Positions 33,036-44,935 of a DNA stretch of 64,000 bases are shown here, piece after piece. Origin of the DNA: Paracoccaceae bacterium (GTDB lineage Bacteria > Pseudomonadota > Alphaproteobacteria > Rhodobacterales > Rhodobacteraceae); the NCBI GenBank assembly GCA_021741245.1, contig JAIOYF010000006.1, positions 62,001 through 126,000 on the forward strand, read 5' to 3'. The notes beneath the pieces were generated by a model that saw only the letters and a list, made by a program, of their open reading frames with translations, was not told where the DNA came from and ran no database searches. The translations under genes and the position numbers were made by a program. How positions within the stretch are numbered: the first letter of the stretch is position 1; each line of letters opens with the position of its first letter.

Positions 33036-33067
33036 GAGGGCGCAGGGCGGCCCCGGGGTGATCAAAA

Positions 33068-33091
33068 GGCGGGAGGGAGAAGCCCCCCGCC
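33068..33091. terminator. GC-rich hairpin between convergent genes
   Basis: GGCGGG…CCCGCC, with inner GG/CC pairs, forms a stem around AGAAG. It lies 33 bases after the GNAT stop and seven bases before the zinc-finger gene stop. No clear T-tract on either strand. Confidence 0.4.
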
Positions 33092-33097
33092 AGTCCT

Positions 33098-33283
33098 TCA
33101 GTGATCGTCGTGGGCGTGTTCGCGGTCAATCTCATAGCGTTTGTCGCAATAGCCGCACTCGACCCAACCGGTATCTTGCGGGATCGTCAGCCAGACCCGC
33201 GGATGGCCCAAAGCGCCCTCACCGCCATCACAGGCGACTTTCCAACTGGTCACGATTTGGGTTTCTGGCGCATCGATGGGCAT
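33098..33283 (-). CDS. Zinc-finger protein, CHCC (NDUFS6-like) type
   Basis: A 61-residue protein. The zinc ligands of the CHCC family are Cys18, His27 (GHP), Cys43 and Cys46 (ECGYCDKRY), matching the bacterial counterpart of the mitochondrial complex I accessory subunit NDUFS6. The histidine-rich tail HAHDDH is extra. AAGGAA seven bases upstream of ATG 33283 defines the start; a longer in-frame version has no support. In alphaproteobacteria such proteins are thought to bind complex I or iron-sulfur assembly partners. It follows lpdA on the same strand after a hairpin. Confidence 0.85.
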   Translation of the reverse strand: MPIDAPETQIVTSWKVACDGGEGALGHPRVWLTIPQDTGWVECGYCDKRYEIDREHAHDDH

Positions 33284-33349
33284 GGGGGGATTCCTTGGGT
33301 CAGTCTTGGGGCGCATATTACGGAAAACACGGGCACGGGCAAGGGAGGG

Positions 33350-33373
33350 CCCGGCCCGATAAAGGGGGCCGGG
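33350..33373. terminator. Hairpin downstream of lpdA
   Basis: CCCGGCCC and GGGCCGGG pair around an 8-base loop, 17 bases after the lpdA stop on the minus strand. No U-tract, so it may be Rho-assisted or an mRNA stabiliser. Confidence 0.4.
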
Positions 33374-33389
33374 GTGCCGGTTTGCCTGA

Positions 33390-34778
33390 TCAGGCGTGGA
33401 TTGCCCCATCGCCACAGGCGAGGGCAGCCTCACGCACGGCTTCGCTATAGGTCGGGTGTGCATGGCAGGTCATGGCAAGGTCCTGAGCAGATGCGCCAAA
33501 TTCCATCGCCACGCAGATCTCGTGGATCAGATCGCCTGCCATGGGCCCGATGATGTGGGCCCCAAGAATGCGGTCGGTGTCTTTGTCGGCAAGGATTTTG
33601 ACAAAGCCCTCGCCCTGAAACACGGCCTTGGCGCGGCCATTGCCCATGAAGCTGAACTTGCCAACCTTGTAGGCGCGGCCCTGTTCTGTGAGTTGCTCTT
33701 CGGTGGCCCCTACAGAGGACACTTCTGGCGTGGTGTAGACGACGCCGGGGATCACCCCATAATTCACGTGCCCGTGCTTGCCCGCCATGATCTCGGCCAA
33801 TGCCATGCCCTCATCTTCGGCCTTATGGGCCAGCATCGGGCCGATGATTGCATCACCTATGGCGTATAGACCCTTGATATTGGTGGCATAATGCGCGTCG
33901 GTCTTGACTTGGCCGCGTGGCAGCATCTCAACCCCCAAAGCCTCAAGCCCCAGACCCGCGACATAGGGTTTGCGGCCAGTGGCGACGAGGACGACATCGG
34001 CGTCAAGGCTGGCCTCGGAGTCATCCTTGCGCAGTTTATAGCTGACCTTTGCGCCTGCTTTCGTGACTTCTGCCCCCTGAACGGCGGCCCCCAAGATGAA
34101 CTTAAGGCCCTGTTTTGTCAGGATTCTTTGGAATGCCTTGGCCACCTCGGCATCCATTCCGGGGGTGATGGCGTCGAGGTATTCCACCACCGTGACCTGC
34201 GTGCCCAGACGGGCATAGACCGAGCCCATTTCCAGCCCGATCACGCCCGCGCCGATTACCACCATGGATTTGGGAATGGATTTCAGGGTGAGCGCCCCGG
34301 TGGAGGTGACGATTGTCTCCTCATCCACAGTGACGTTGGGAAGGCTTGATGCCTCGGAACCCGTTGCAATCACAATGTTTTTTGCGCTGTGAACCTCATC
34401 TCCGACCTTGACCTTGCCAGCCTCGGGGATCGTGGCCCAGCCTTTGAGCCAAGTCACCTTGTTCTTTTTGAACAAAAACTCGATGCCCTTGGTGTTCTGG
34501 CCGATCACATCGTCCTTGTAGCCCAGCATCTTGGCCCAATCGACGGTGGGCTTGGCCCCCATGATCCCCATTTTCTCAAAGTTCTCATGCACTTCGTGGA
34601 GTTGATGGGTGGCGTTCAACAGCGCCTTCGACGGAATGCAGCCCACATTGAGGCAGGTGCCGCCGAGCGTCTCGCGACCCTCCACCACAGCCGTTTTCAG
34701 GCCCAGCTGGGCGCAGCGAATGGCACAGACATAGCCGCCGGGGCCTGCGCCGATGATGATGACGTCAAATTCTGCCAT
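33390..34778 (-). CDS. lpdA: Dihydrolipoyl dehydrogenase (E3)
   Basis: A 462-residue FAD flavoprotein. The redox pair Cys42-x4-Cys47 lies in [16 protein letters not shown], the FAD motif is [10 protein letters not shown], and the C-terminal [14 protein letters not shown] holds the His-Glu catalytic pair. It re-oxidises the lipoyl groups of 2-oxoglutarate dehydrogenase and can serve pyruvate dehydrogenase and the glycine cleavage system. It is the last gene of the suc run, separated from sucB by a MAPEG gene, a secreted protein gene and a small hypothetical gene; the GGAAACGACCC before ATG is a modest ribosome-binding site. Confidence 0.96.
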   Translation of the reverse strand: MAEFDVIIIGAGPGGYVCAIRCAQLGLKTAVVEGRETLGGTCLNVGCIPSKALLNATHQLHEVHENFEKMGIMGAKPTVDWAKMLGYKDDVIGQNTKGIEFLFKKNKVTWLKGWATIPEAGKVKVGDEVHSAKNIVIATGSEASSLPNVTVDEETIVTSTGALTLKSIPKSMVVIGAGVIGLEMGSVYARLGTQVTVVEYLDAITPGMDAEVAKAFQRILTKQGLKFILGAAVQGAEVTKAGAKVSYKLRKDDSEASLDADVVLVATGRKPYVAGLGLEALGVEMLPRGQVKTDAHYATNIKGLYAIGDAIIGPMLAHKAEDEGMALAEIMAGKHGHVNYGVIPGVVYTTPEVSSVGATEEQLTEQGRAYKVGKFSFMGNGRAKAVFQGEGFVKILADKDTDRILGAHIIGPMAGDLIHEICVAMEFGASAQDLAMTCHAHPTYSEAVREAALACGDGAIHA

Positions 34779-34858
34779 GGGTCGTTTCCTTCGGTTTTCG
34801 GGGTGAACCGGGTGTCACCTGCTGTACACCCCCCGTACACCCCCTGTGCATACGAAAT

Positions 34859-35254
34859 TCAGATCAGCGCGGCCACGATCATGGTGAGGGTGGCAAAGAA
34901 GCCCACGCCCCAGATGACCGAGCGCCAAGGGCGCAGGCCCGCGGCATAGGCGGGGATATAGAGGATGCGGGCCGCGAGGTAGGTATAGGCGGCATATTGG
35001 GTGGTGGGGGTCGATTGATCGCCCAAGGTGACGACCACGACCGCGAGGGTAAAGAGGATCAGCCCCTCAAAATGGTTGTTCAGCGCGCGCTGAAGCCGCC
35101 CGGTGATAGCGGACAACTGGCGGCTGGGCGGCTTGTCGCGCGCCGAGGAGGTGTAGCCGGGGGTGAGTTCCCTATTCGCAGGCACCGCGAAGAGGATAAA
35201 CTGCACGGCTTGCAGGAGACCTGCGAGGGCGAGGGCGGTGAGTTCGGGGGTCAT
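34859..35254 (-). CDS. MAPEG-family membrane protein
   Basis: A 131-residue protein with four hydrophobic helices, matching the size of the MAPEG superfamily (microsomal glutathione transferase-like). The conserved segment RLQRALNNHFEGLILFTLAVVVV and the later AARILYIPAYAAGLRPWRS fit the family, including the Asn/His/Glu of helix 2. The exact activity in bacteria is unknown. Its ATG overlaps the stop of the upstream secreted-protein gene by four bases. It lies downstream of sucB within the suc run. Confidence 0.8.
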   Translation of the reverse strand: MTPELTALALAGLLQAVQFILFAVPANRELTPGYTSSARDKPPSRQLSAITGRLQRALNNHFEGLILFTLAVVVVTLGDQSTPTTQYAAYTYLAARILYIPAYAAGLRPWRSVIWGVGFFATLTMIVAALI

Positions 35255-35703
35255 TCGGGCAGAGCGCCTTTCAGGTCACGGATCAGGCCAATCGTGGAAA
35301 ACGCACTGCTGTTCATCATCCAGTCGGGGTTTGCGGTGCAGAGGGCGCGCACCTCGCCAAAGGGGGTGCTATCGGGCAAGGTCAGGGCCTGCGATTGACC
35401 GGCAGCGGTGAGGGTTGCGATCCGTTCTGCCGCGATGCCGCCGTCTTGCAACGTCTTTGCGACGCGGTCCATGGTCTTGGCCCATGTGTCAGAAACAAAG
35501 GCATAATCATTGGGCGATATGGCCGCGCAGGTGTGGAAAACCGTTTGCGCGGCAAAGGCCGGGTCAAGGACGGCGTCGATGGCATCCTTGGCCGGGGCCT
35601 GTGGAGCGGGGGCCTGTGGAGCGGGGGCCTGTGGGGCGGGGGCCTCTTGGGCGGTGGCAGTCAGAGTGAACAGAACAAGAGCGAGGGGCAAAAAACGGGT
35701 CAT
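35251..35703 (-). CDS. Secreted hypothetical protein with APAPQ repeats
   Basis: A 150-residue protein with a signal peptide MTRFLPLALVLFTLTATA, then a low-complexity APAPQ repeat of three units coded by a 15-bp minisatellite, and a C-terminal soluble domain of about 110 residues with two Cys (HTCAAI and ALCTAN). No family is recognised. It overlaps the MAPEG gene by four bases. The disulfide-forming cysteines and the Ala-Pro linker suggest a periplasmic protein. Repeat number probably varies between strains. Confidence 0.7.
   Translation of the reverse strand: MTRFLPLALVLFTLTATAQEAPAPQAPAPQAPAPQAPAKDAIDAVLDPAFAAQTVFHTCAAISPNDYAFVSDTWAKTMDRVAKTLQDGGIAAERIATLTAAGQSQALTLPDSTPFGEVRALCTANPDWMMNSSAFSTIGLIRDLKGALPE
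35596..35640 (+). repeat. 15-bp minisatellite in a coding region
   Basis: Three consecutive 15-base units of the form GGCCTGTGGAGCGGG (the third with one change, GAG to GGG) lie inside the preceding gene and code for Ala-Pro-Ala-Pro-Gln on the minus strand. Copy number may vary between strains through slippage. Confidence 0.8.
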
Positions 35704-35860
35704 TGAGCTATCTCTTTGTTGAAAATGCAGGTTGGTACGCTGTCGCGCATCCTACGGGAAAACATCCCGATCTGACCAGATTTTTGCAAAAGGAGGGTCG
35801 CTGCACGATGACCTTTGCGGTTTGGAGCGCGCGCGAGGGCGCGGGCTGTGGGTGGGCAGG

Positions 35861-36214
35861 TCATTGTCTGACCTCTTTGGCGAGGGCAATGTCGTCGTCT
35901 AGACTGCGGCCGCGAATTGCGAGGTAGTTCGCGTGGAGCGCTGCCCCTTTGGCCGGATTATCCTTTGGCAAGATGCGCATGGTCCGCACACAATCACTGA
36001 GGGCCGAGCGGACGCCCGCCAAGATTTGGGAGGGCGTATGCCCGTTTTCCAGCCAGCCCAGCATCTGGGCGCGGGTGATGACAGTGGACTGCCATAATTT
36101 TTGGTATTCTTCGCCTTCAAGGGGGCCATGGGCAGCGTGAAACGCCTCAAAACAATCATAAAGCCAATGAAACTCGGCCAAGACCTGTTCTTTGCTGCGT
36201 CGCGCGCCGCCCAC
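35861..36214 (-). CDS. Hypothetical protein between sucB and the MAPEG genes
   Basis: A 117-residue soluble, helix-rich protein (LYDCFEAFHAAHGP, LEGEEYQKLWQ, then an ARG-rich end). GTG is the start codon, five bases after the sucB stop, with no good ribosome-binding site, so translation is probably coupled to sucB. A single cysteine pair is present (DCFEAF and DCVRTM). No family is recognised. Its conserved-looking position in the suc operon hints at a role with the 2-oxoglutarate dehydrogenase complex, which is an inference only. Confidence 0.55.
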   Translation of the reverse strand: MGGARRSKEQVLAEFHWLYDCFEAFHAAHGPLEGEEYQKLWQSTVITRAQMLGWLENGHTPSQILAGVRSALSDCVRTMRILPKDNPAKGAALHANYLAIRGRSLDDDIALAKEVRQ

Positions 36215-36219
36215 GGAAT

Positions 36220-37419
36220 TTACAGATCCATCAGCAACCGGCGTGGGTCTTCCAATGCTTCTTTGACGCGCACGAGGAAGGTCACAGCGCCCTTGCCGTC
36301 GACGATGCGGTGATCGTAGCTGAGCGCCAGATACATCATCGGGCGGATGACGATCTGACCATTGACGACGACTGGGCGGTCCTGAATCTTGTGCATGCCA
36401 AGGATGCCCGATTGCGGCGGGTTCAGGATGGGCGAGGACATGAGGCTGCCATAGACACCACCGTTCGAGATGGTGAAGGAGCCGCCCTGCATTTCGGCCA
36501 TGCTCAGCTTGCCATCACGGGCGCGCAGGCCCAACTCGCTGATTTTCTTTTCGATTTGCGCGAAACCCATCTGGTCGGCGTCGCGCACGACCGGAACAAC
36601 GAGGCCATTTGGTGTGCCGACCGCCACGCCCATGTGGACGTAGTTCTTGTAGATCACGTCGCCGCCATCAATCTCGGCGTTGACTTCGGGCACTTCTTTC
36701 AGCGCATGGGTGCAGGCCTTGACGAAGAAGGACATGAAGCCAAGCTTGACGCCGTGCTTTTTCTCGAACGCGTCCTTGTATTCGTTGCGCAAGGACATGA
36801 TGCCGGACATGTCCACCTCGTTATAGGTGGTCAGCATGGCGGCGGTGTTTTGCGCGTCTTTCAGGCGGCGGGCGATGGTGGCGCGCAGGCGCGTCATCTT
36901 GACTCGCTCTTCGCGGGCGGCGTCATCGGCGGCCACGGGGCCGCGGGGCACCGAAATCGGGGCCGGAGCCGGTGTTGGGGGCGGGGCAGACGGCGCGGAG
37001 GCGCGTGCCACGTCTTCTTTCATGATGCGGCCATCGCGGCCCGTGCCGGTGACCTGATCGGCGGTCAGACCAGCCTCGGCCATGGCTTTCTTGGCGGAAG
37101 GGGCGTCTTCGACGGATTTTGCAGCGGGGGCTTCGGTTTTTGCCTCTGGTTTTGCGGCCTCAGCCTTTGGCGCGGCAGCGGTGGCCCCTTCGGAGATGAT
37201 GCCAAGGCGCGCATTTGCGGCGACCGTCGCCCCCTCGGGGGCGAGGATTTCGGCCAGCACGCCTGAGACGGGCGCGGGAACTTCGACCGAGACCTTGTCG
37301 GTTTCAAGTTCACACAGCATTTCGTCTTGCTTGACCACATCGCCGGGTTTTTTGAACCAGGTCGATACGGTGGCTTCGGATACGGATTCGCCCAGGGCAG
37401 GCACCATCACATCGGTCAT
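36220..37419 (-). CDS. sucB: Dihydrolipoyllysine succinyltransferase (E2 of 2-oxoglutarate dehydrogenase)
   Basis: A 399-residue E2. The N-terminal lipoyl domain carries the lipoylated Lys in [14 protein letters not shown], a Pro/Ala-rich linker follows ([13 protein letters not shown] and PPTPAPAP), then a peripheral-subunit-binding domain ([21 protein letters not shown]) and the catalytic domain with the His-Asp pair in [12 protein letters not shown]. It forms the 24-mer core that passes succinyl groups to CoA. GGAGG nine bases upstream of ATG. It is 97 bases from sucA with a hairpin terminator between. Confidence 0.97.
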   Translation of the reverse strand: MTDVMVPALGESVSEATVSTWFKKPGDVVKQDEMLCELETDKVSVEVPAPVSGVLAEILAPEGATVAANARLGIISEGATAAAPKAEAAKPEAKTEAPAAKSVEDAPSAKKAMAEAGLTADQVTGTGRDGRIMKEDVARASAPSAPPPTPAPAPISVPRGPVAADDAAREERVKMTRLRATIARRLKDAQNTAAMLTTYNEVDMSGIMSLRNEYKDAFEKKHGVKLGFMSFFVKACTHALKEVPEVNAEIDGGDVIYKNYVHMGVAVGTPNGLVVPVVRDADQMGFAQIEKKISELGLRARDGKLSMAEMQGGSFTISNGGVYGSLMSSPILNPPQSGILGMHKIQDRPVVVNGQIVIRPMMYLALSYDHRIVDGKGAVTFLVRVKEALEDPRRLLMDL

Positions 37420-37481
37420 TTCTTAATCCTCCACGCCGTTCGGGGCGTCATGTCATATCGGTCAGGCGGGGGGCCGCCGGC

Positions 37482-37512
37482 AAAAGGGGAAAAGGGGCCG
37501 GGACGCGGCCCC
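37482..37512 (-). terminator. Terminator-like hairpin between sucA and sucB
   Basis: Minus-strand GGGGCC-GCGTCCC-GGCCCC, followed by TTTTCCCCTTTTG, starts six bases after the sucA stop. It would let part of the sucA transcript end before sucB, or stabilise the upstream mRNA segment. Confidence 0.5.
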
Positions 37513-37516
37513 TGTA

Positions 37517-40477
<2,961 letters not shown>

Positions 40478-40545
40478 GTCGTGCACCTCTCCTCGGGTGG
40501 CGCCAAAGTCTTTGTGGCGAAAGGGGGCGCCCTTTCGCCTGCGTG

Positions 40546-40704
40546 TCAGTTCATCAATCCCAAAACAACGACCGAAAGCGTGGTGTTGGTTCGAGCGTTC
40601 TCAAAAGTAAGTCCGGCGGCGAGGGCCAAAAGAACCGTCAGAGCAAAAAAACTTACCATGGCCAATTGGCTGCGGCGGTCGGTTCTTGCGGCTGATTGGT
40701 CCAT
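40546..40704 (-). CDS. Small membrane peptide (52 aa) between sucD and sucA
   Basis: A 52-residue protein with a polar N-terminus containing two arginines (RTDRRSQ), one hydrophobic helix (MVSFFALTVLLALAAGLTF) and a short tail ending in a second hydrophobic stretch (LSVVVLGLM). The ATG is preceded by AAGGGGAGGGG, a strong ribosome-binding site, and lies 13 bases after the sucD stop. It sits 68 bases before sucA on the same strand, so it must be co-transcribed with them. No family is recognised. Its length and position suggest a small membrane anchor or regulator. Confidence 0.6.
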   Translation of the reverse strand: MDQSAARTDRRSQLAMVSFFALTVLLALAAGLTFENARTNTTLSVVVLGLMN

Positions 40705-40717
40705 TTGGCCCCTCCCC

Positions 40718-41602
40718 TTATTTTCCCAAGGCTTTCATGACGGCCTCGCCCAACGAGGCGGGGCTGTCGGCAACGATGATCCCTGCCGCTTTCATCGCCT
40801 CGATCTTCGATTCCGCGTCGCCCTTGCCACCGGCCACGATGGCCCCGGCATGGCCCATGCGGCGGCCGGGGGGGGCGGTGCGGCCCGCGATGAAACCAGC
40901 GGTTGGTTTCCAGCGGCCCTTTTTACGCTCATCCGCAAGGAATTGTGCAGCCTCTTCCTCCGCCGCGCCACCGATTTCGCCGATCATGATGATCGAATGG
41001 GTTTCGGGGTCGGCAAGGAACAGTTCCAGCACGTCGATATGCTCGGTGCCCTTGATCGGGTCGCCGCCGATGCCAACAGCCGAGGACTGGCCAAGGCCAA
41101 GGTCGGTTGTTTGCTTGACCGCCTCATAGGTCAGCGTGCCGGATCGGGAGACAACACCGACAGACCCGCGACGATGGATATGGCCGGGCATGATGCCGAT
41201 CTTGCAAGCGTCTGGTGTGATGACACCGGGGCAGTTCGGCCCGATCAGGCGGGATTTGGACCCTTGCAAGGCGCGCTTGACCTTCATCATGTCAAGCACA
41301 GGGATGCCTTCGGTGATGCACACGATCAACTCCATCTCGGCGTCGATCGCCTCAAGGATGCTGTCGGCGGCAAAGGGTGGCGGGACGTAGATCACAGAGG
41401 CATTCGCTTCGGTCATGGCTTTCGCTTCATGCACGGAATTGAATACCGGAAGGTTAAGGTGCGATGTGCCGCCTTTGCCGGGCGTCACGCCGCCAACCAT
41501 CTTGGTGCCATAAGCGATGGCCTGTTCCGAGTGGAACGTGCCTTGGCTGCCGGTAAAGCCTTGGCAGATGACGCGGGTGTTTTCGTTGACGAGTACGGCC
41601 AT
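40718..41602 (-). CDS. sucD: Succinyl-CoA synthetase subunit alpha
   Basis: A 294-residue subunit with an N-terminal CoA-binding Rossmann domain ([31 protein letters not shown]) and the phosphorylated His251 in [15 protein letters not shown]. With SucC it makes succinate, CoA and ATP or GTP from succinyl-CoA. AGGAGG precedes the ATG. The two subunit genes are not adjacent as usual: a lipoprotein gene lies between them. Confidence 0.97.
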   Translation of the reverse strand: MAVLVNENTRVICQGFTGSQGTFHSEQAIAYGTKMVGGVTPGKGGTSHLNLPVFNSVHEAKAMTEANASVIYVPPPFAADSILEAIDAEMELIVCITEGIPVLDMMKVKRALQGSKSRLIGPNCPGVITPDACKIGIMPGHIHRRGSVGVVSRSGTLTYEAVKQTTDLGLGQSSAVGIGGDPIKGTEHIDVLELFLADPETHSIIMIGEIGGAAEEEAAQFLADERKKGRWKPTAGFIAGRTAPPGRRMGHAGAIVAGGKGDAESKIEAMKAAGIIVADSPASLGEAVMKALGK

Positions 41603-41683
41603 CGGGGCCTCCTGAAAAACATCTATCTTGTCGGGCGTCCGAATGGTCGCCCGTTTTGGGTTGGTTCACCCCGACCTCGGGCC

Positions 41684-41887
41684 TTAGTGGCCGTAGTCAC
41701 CGATCCCATGATCGGGGCAGGAAATTGCGATCTCGCCGGTCGGAACCTTGCCGTTGCGTGCCAGATCGGATTGCTCCTGACACACGGGGACATGGTCATC
41801 GGGGGCACGGACATTGCTGCCTATGCCGCCGCCACAGGCCGCAAGGGCCATGAGGCTGATCAGACCAGAGACGAGAGAGATGCGCAT
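41684..41887 (-). CDS. Small lipoprotein between sucC and sucD
   Basis: A 67-residue protein with a lipoprotein signal MRISLVSGLISLMALAAC, lipobox LMALAAC, followed by a 49-residue mature part with two more cysteines (VPVCQEQ and IAISCPDHG), possibly disulfide-linked. The ATG is five bases after the sucC stop, with AAAGGG eight bases upstream. It is co-transcribed with the two synthetase subunits. I do not recognise a family or a link to succinyl-CoA metabolism. Confidence 0.7.
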   Translation of the reverse strand: MRISLVSGLISLMALAACGGGIGSNVRAPDDHVPVCQEQSDLARNGKVPTGEIAISCPDHGIGDYGH

Positions 41888-41892
41888 AAAGT

Positions 41893-43086
<1,194 letters not shown>

Positions 43087-43196
43087 GGCAATAGCGTCCC
43101 TTGGGTCGTGGAATTTCCGGCGTGATGCCATGGAAAACGCCGCAAACAAACACAGAAGTAGGTTGAATGCCCAATAACGGAAGGAAATCCGACATT

Positions 43197-43248
43197 TGTG
43201 ATCACAGGATTTCGAAGTGTGATCACACTTTCGATTCCCGTGATCACC
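43197..43248. promoter_or_regulatory. Triple palindromic operator array upstream of sucC
   Basis: Two perfect TGTGATCACA palindromes (43197–43206 and 43218–43227) and a third, CGTGATCACC (43239–43248), are centred exactly 21 bases apart, that is two helical turns. The nearest site is about 115 bases upstream of the sucC start; the farthest overlaps the end of the neighbouring methyltransferase gene. TGTGA and TCACA directly abut, without the six-base spacer of CRP/FNR sites. The same palindrome with the same 21-base spacing occurs before sdhC, so this looks like the operator of a shared dimeric regulator. Confidence 0.7.
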
Positions 43249-43987
43249 TTGCCTGACTCTCTGCCTCTGAGCCGGGTGCAAGGGGTGATTCGTCTTGCCG
43301 ACGGGCCAAGATGGGGCGGGCGAGAAACAGGATCTGACCGCGGGGCAGCATCCCTTGCCCGATGTCCACCGCAAAGCCTGCCGCATGGGCCGCCGCAATC
43401 ACCTGATCGCGGCCAAAGTGATAGGGGGGGCGGTTTGGGTGGGTGACGACACCATCGGCTTGACGCCATGGACCAGAGTGCCCATCGGGTGCCACGAACA
43501 CGGTAAACAGCAAACATGAAAGCCGGGAAAGCCGCTGACGCGCCGAGATGAGCGCGCTTTGCAGATCAGCAAGGGGCAGGTGCGTAAAGACGCCAAAGGC
43601 GATGGCATAGTCGATCTGATCGCCCGGAACACCGGGAAAGGTGAAATCGGCATCAGCAATCAGATGATCCATCGGCAGGCGGTCCCTGTCGGGCAATTCG
43701 ACCTCATGCCCGCGCAGCATCAACGCATGGCTTGCGTCGGTGGCCCAATAGTGGCCGGGATCAAGATAGGGCACGGCCTTGCAGCCAAGGCGCAGTGACC
43801 CCGCGCCGATATCAAGCAAACGGTGGTGCGGCTGCAACCCTGCGTCCAGCAAGGCCAGCATCTGCAGCCTGCCCGTCTCGTCCCAGCGGCCACCCACGAT
43901 GTCACGATGACGCCCCGCAGCAAGCGCACGATCATAAAAGCCGGGCACCAGATAGGGCGATTTGGGGGGGGACTCAGGGGCAACCAT
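43244..43987 (-). CDS. Class I SAM-dependent methyltransferase
   Basis: A 247-residue methyltransferase. Motif I is [16 protein letters not shown], followed by YWATDAS as the acidic loop and the [17 protein letters not shown] motif IV region. It has a short N-terminal extension and a C-terminal beta extension. The ATG beginning MVAPESPPK is chosen; 34 upstream codons would run into the opposite gene's leader. It is divergent from an FkbM-type methyltransferase, and its stop lies inside the sucC operator array. Substrate unknown. Confidence 0.75.
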   Translation of the reverse strand: MVAPESPPKSPYLVPGFYDRALAAGRHRDIVGGRWDETGRLQMLALLDAGLQPHHRLLDIGAGSLRLGCKAVPYLDPGHYWATDASHALMLRGHEVELPDRDRLPMDHLIADADFTFPGVPGDQIDYAIAFGVFTHLPLADLQSALISARQRLSRLSCLLFTVFVAPDGHSGPWRQADGVVTHPNRPPYHFGRDQVIAAAHAAGFAVDIGQGMLPRGQILFLARPILARRQDESPLAPGSEAESQAR

Positions 43988-44090
43988 TGGCGGCTTTCTT
44001 CGAGGATCTGCGTTCAGTGCGGTAGAAATTGCGGCATTTATGTGGTTCAGTTTTGGAAAGCAAATAATACAACAGAGCAGTTTGGGCAAA

Positions 44091-44873
44091 ATGACAGAAG
44101 AAAATCGTCAACGACAGGCGCTTCGGACCCTGTGGAAAAAGACACGGGGCCAACCGCAACTTCGCCGTTTGGTCAAGGAAGCCGTGGGCGTGACGCAGGT
44201 GGATTACCTTGGGTCAAAGTATGAGATCCATGCGGTCGACAATCACACGGAATTTGTGCTGTGGCTGCATGATGTGCCGCCCGAGCATGAGGCGACGATC
44301 TGGCTGCGGGAGGCCTATGCCGGCAAGTCCGCCACGATTGTGGATGTGGGGGCGAATGCCGGGTTGTTTACCCTGCCCATCGTGGCCGTTCTGGGCGCGC
44401 GCTCAAAGGTCTTGATGTTTGAGCCAAACCCCAGAATGCGTCTGCGCTTGGCGCGTAACATCACCTTGAACAAATTTACCGGGATTTCGGTTGACCCATC
44501 GGCCATTGGCGATCGTGAGGGGGCGGCGGTTCTGAACCTGTCGCCGGCCAATAACTTGGGGGCAGGGCGGGTCGATGTCGCCTATAAGGGGGGCGAGCAG
44601 ATTGACGTTGCGATTTGCCCGCTGCTGGACCGAGTGCGCGCCGCGAAACTGAAGGAAATCGACCTGCTGAAGGTCGATATCGAGGGGCTGGAGGATCGGG
44701 CGATCATGCCGTTTTTGCGCGATGCGCCGACCGCACTTTTGCCCAAGCGGGTGTATTTTGAGGATGCCCATAGCGAGCATTGGCAAGAAAACCTGACCGA
44801 GGCGCTGGTTGAAAAAGGCTATGGCCTGCTGCGCCGGTTTGGGGAAAACGCCCTGTATGAACGCGCGGCCTAA
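44091..44873 (+). CDS. FkbM-family methyltransferase
   Basis: A 260-residue FkbM-type SAM methyltransferase: TIVDVGANAGLFTLPIVAVLG is motif I, LMFEPNPRMRLRLARNI the acidic loop and DLLKVDIEGLEDRAIMPF the post-I catalytic region. FkbM enzymes O-methylate polyketides, lipids or sugars; in bacterial glycan loci they often methylate polysaccharide residues. ATG 44091 is preceded by a weak AAA-rich leader. It is divergent from another methyltransferase and convergent with a glycosyltransferase. Confidence 0.8.
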   Translation: MTEENRQRQALRTLWKKTRGQPQLRRLVKEAVGVTQVDYLGSKYEIHAVDNHTEFVLWLHDVPPEHEATIWLREAYAGKSATIVDVGANAGLFTLPIVAVLGARSKVLMFEPNPRMRLRLARNITLNKFTGISVDPSAIGDREGAAVLNLSPANNLGAGRVDVAYKGGEQIDVAICPLLDRVRAAKLKEIDLLKVDIEGLEDRAIMPFLRDAPTALLPKRVYFEDAHSEHWQENLTEALVEKGYGLLRRFGENALYERAA

Positions 44874-44876
44874 GAT

Positions 44877-44932
44877 GTGTTGCGCGGTATAACGCGTTCG
44901 GGGTGCAGACTGAACGCGATTATGCGCAACAC
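44877..44932. repeat. 56-bp imperfect inverted repeat between convergent genes
   Basis: The outer arms GTGTTGCGC and GCGCAACAC are perfect, and inside them ATAACGCGTTC pairs with GAACGCGATTAT (one bulged A) around a 12-base loop, giving a stem of about 20 base pairs. The spacing and size are unlike a simple terminator and there is no T-tract. It separates the FkbM gene from the GT2 gene, so it could be a bidirectional transcription barrier or a repeated palindromic unit. Confidence 0.6.
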
Positions 44933-44935
44933 GCC

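Noticed and set aside
32265-33065. An N-terminal extension of about 267 codons in the polA frame
   Set aside because: It overlaps a well-supported GNAT gene on the other strand, and polA has its natural start at MAFGKGHHLHLIDG.
41625-41660. Hairpin CGGGCG…CGCCCG followed by TTTT in the spacer after sucD
   Set aside because: The T-tract is on the plus strand, but all genes there are on the minus strand, so it cannot be their intrinsic terminator.
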